Source of the DNA: CAYVQB01 sp964453985 | Lineage (GTDB): Bacteria > Babelota > Babeliae > Babelales > UASB340 | Direction: 5' to 3' | Assembly: GCA_964453985.1 (NCBI GenBank) | Contig: CAYVQB010000058.1 | Span: forward strand, 1-5,584 | Length of the DNA: 5,584 nt | Shown: one piece after another, positions 5,170 to 5,584 of the stretch | Layout of the letters: the number at the start of each line of letters is the position of its first letter | Numbering within the stretch: position 1 is the first letter of the stretch | Position numbers and translations under genes: made by a program | Notes under the pieces: model-generated | Seen by the model: the letters and a program-made list of their open reading frames with translations, nothing else | Told to the model about the DNA's origin: nothing | Database searches by the model: none

Positions 5170-5568
5170 ATGGATATCGCCGTTACTTTTAATACCTTTG
5201 TAGAGTGGATTAAGCAGCTTTGGACCAAGATTGATATAAAGTCTTGGGCCGATAATATAGGAGGTTCTTCCTCTGATGCCGTTCAGGCAGCTATATATTT
5301 TGGCGGCGGCTTTGCCGTTGGTTTCTTGTTTAAAAAATATTTTAAATTCTTATTTTTAAGTGCTCTTTTAGCAGTGGTAGTCATACTGTTTTTGCAGCAC
5401 AATAAAGTTTTGGATATAGATTGGGAAGCCTGTAAGGTTTTGCTTGGTTTTGATCCTACCGCAGATATTGGGATGCTTTTAGATTCCTTGTTTGACTGGA
5501 TAAAAGGTAATCTGATGGTTGTAATTTCTTCTTCAGTTGGCTTTTTGATTGGTTGTAAATTAGGATAA
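5170..5568 (+). CDS. FUN14-family-like small membrane protein
   Basis: This is a 132-residue protein. The hydrophobic segments are about 41-54 (YFGGGFAVGFLF), 58-76 (a longer stretch through LLAVVVILFL) and 115-128 (MVVISSSVGFLIG). Its layout resembles the FUN14 domain as I recall it: a GG-GF--GFLF-K segment, a second hydrophobic helix, a D-I-D-W motif (82-85, compare QIDW in human FUNDC1), then a helix leading into F-IK-N--V-SS--GFL-G (109-128). Bacterial FUN14-domain proteins are known but their role is not. The eukaryotic FUNDC1 is a mitophagy receptor, which should not be transferred to this protein. The start is supported by GGGAGGG (5155-5161), 8 bases before ATG. It lies behind the HU terminator, so it needs its own promoter; no strong one is seen. 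The family call rests on motif layout, not a search. Confidence 0.68.
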   Translation: MDIAVTFNTFVEWIKQLWTKIDIKSWADNIGGSSSDAVQAAIYFGGGFAVGFLFKKYFKFLFLSALLAVVVILFLQHNKVLDIDWEACKVLLGFDPTADIGMLLDSLFDWIKGNLMVVISSSVGFLIGCKLG

Positions 5569-5584
5569 AAAAGTATGGGGGATC

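Noticed and set aside
5575..5584. Possible start of a next gene (ATGGGGGATC)
   Set aside because: Only ten bases are visible. AGGA at 5562-5565 could serve as a ribosome site, but there is too little sequence to support a gene.

Overview
This is an AT-rich bacterial window with standard bacterial genes, Shine-Dalgarno-like sites and tRNAs with encoded CCA ends. Two features suggest a host-associated or reduced-genome lineage: a secreted ankyrin-like protein behind ychF, and a small FUN14-like membrane protein. Candidatus Dependentiae (TM6) or a similar AT-rich intracellular group would fit, but this is a tentative inference from gene content, because no rRNA or lineage marker is present. A run of 100 Ns shows that the sequence is scaffolded from a draft or metagenome assembly.

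Layout, left to right. (1) At 1-633 (+) is the C-terminal five-sixths of a NIF3/YbgI-type dinuclear metal protein; its start lies outside the window. (2) Tail to tail with it is a minus-strand pair read from right to left: ychF (2891-1761), then, after 26 bp, an exported ankyrin-like protein with an internal duplication (1734-640). (3) A 179-bp divergent spacer (2892-3070) carries a good candidate promoter for miaB and a weak one for ychF. (4) miaB (3071-4333, +) is interrupted by the assembly gap at 4171-4270. Its apparent stop codon lies inside the following tRNA gene. (5) tRNA-Cys(GCA) and tRNA-Leu(TAA) follow; the Leu gene has its own promoter-like sequence. (6) An HU-type DNA-binding protein gene (4718-4990) has a promoter overlapped by a perfect inverted repeat and ends at a strong intrinsic terminator. 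(7) A FUN14-family-like membrane protein gene (5170-5568) is preceded by a perfect 11-bp inverted repeat.

The clearest functional link is miaB with its two tRNA neighbours. Both tRNAs read UNN codons and carry A36-A37-A38, the known recognition context for i6A/ms2i6A modification at A37. The modifying enzyme and two probable substrates are therefore adjacent, and one of them physically overlaps the enzyme gene. The other genes are housekeeping (ychF, HU, NIF3) or unknown. I see no mobile element, CRISPR array, defence system or clearly new multi-gene system. The most interesting items are the miaB/tRNA-Cys overlap, the extra linker in MiaB, the duplicated secreted protein, and the two palindromes upstream of the HU and FUN14-like genes.
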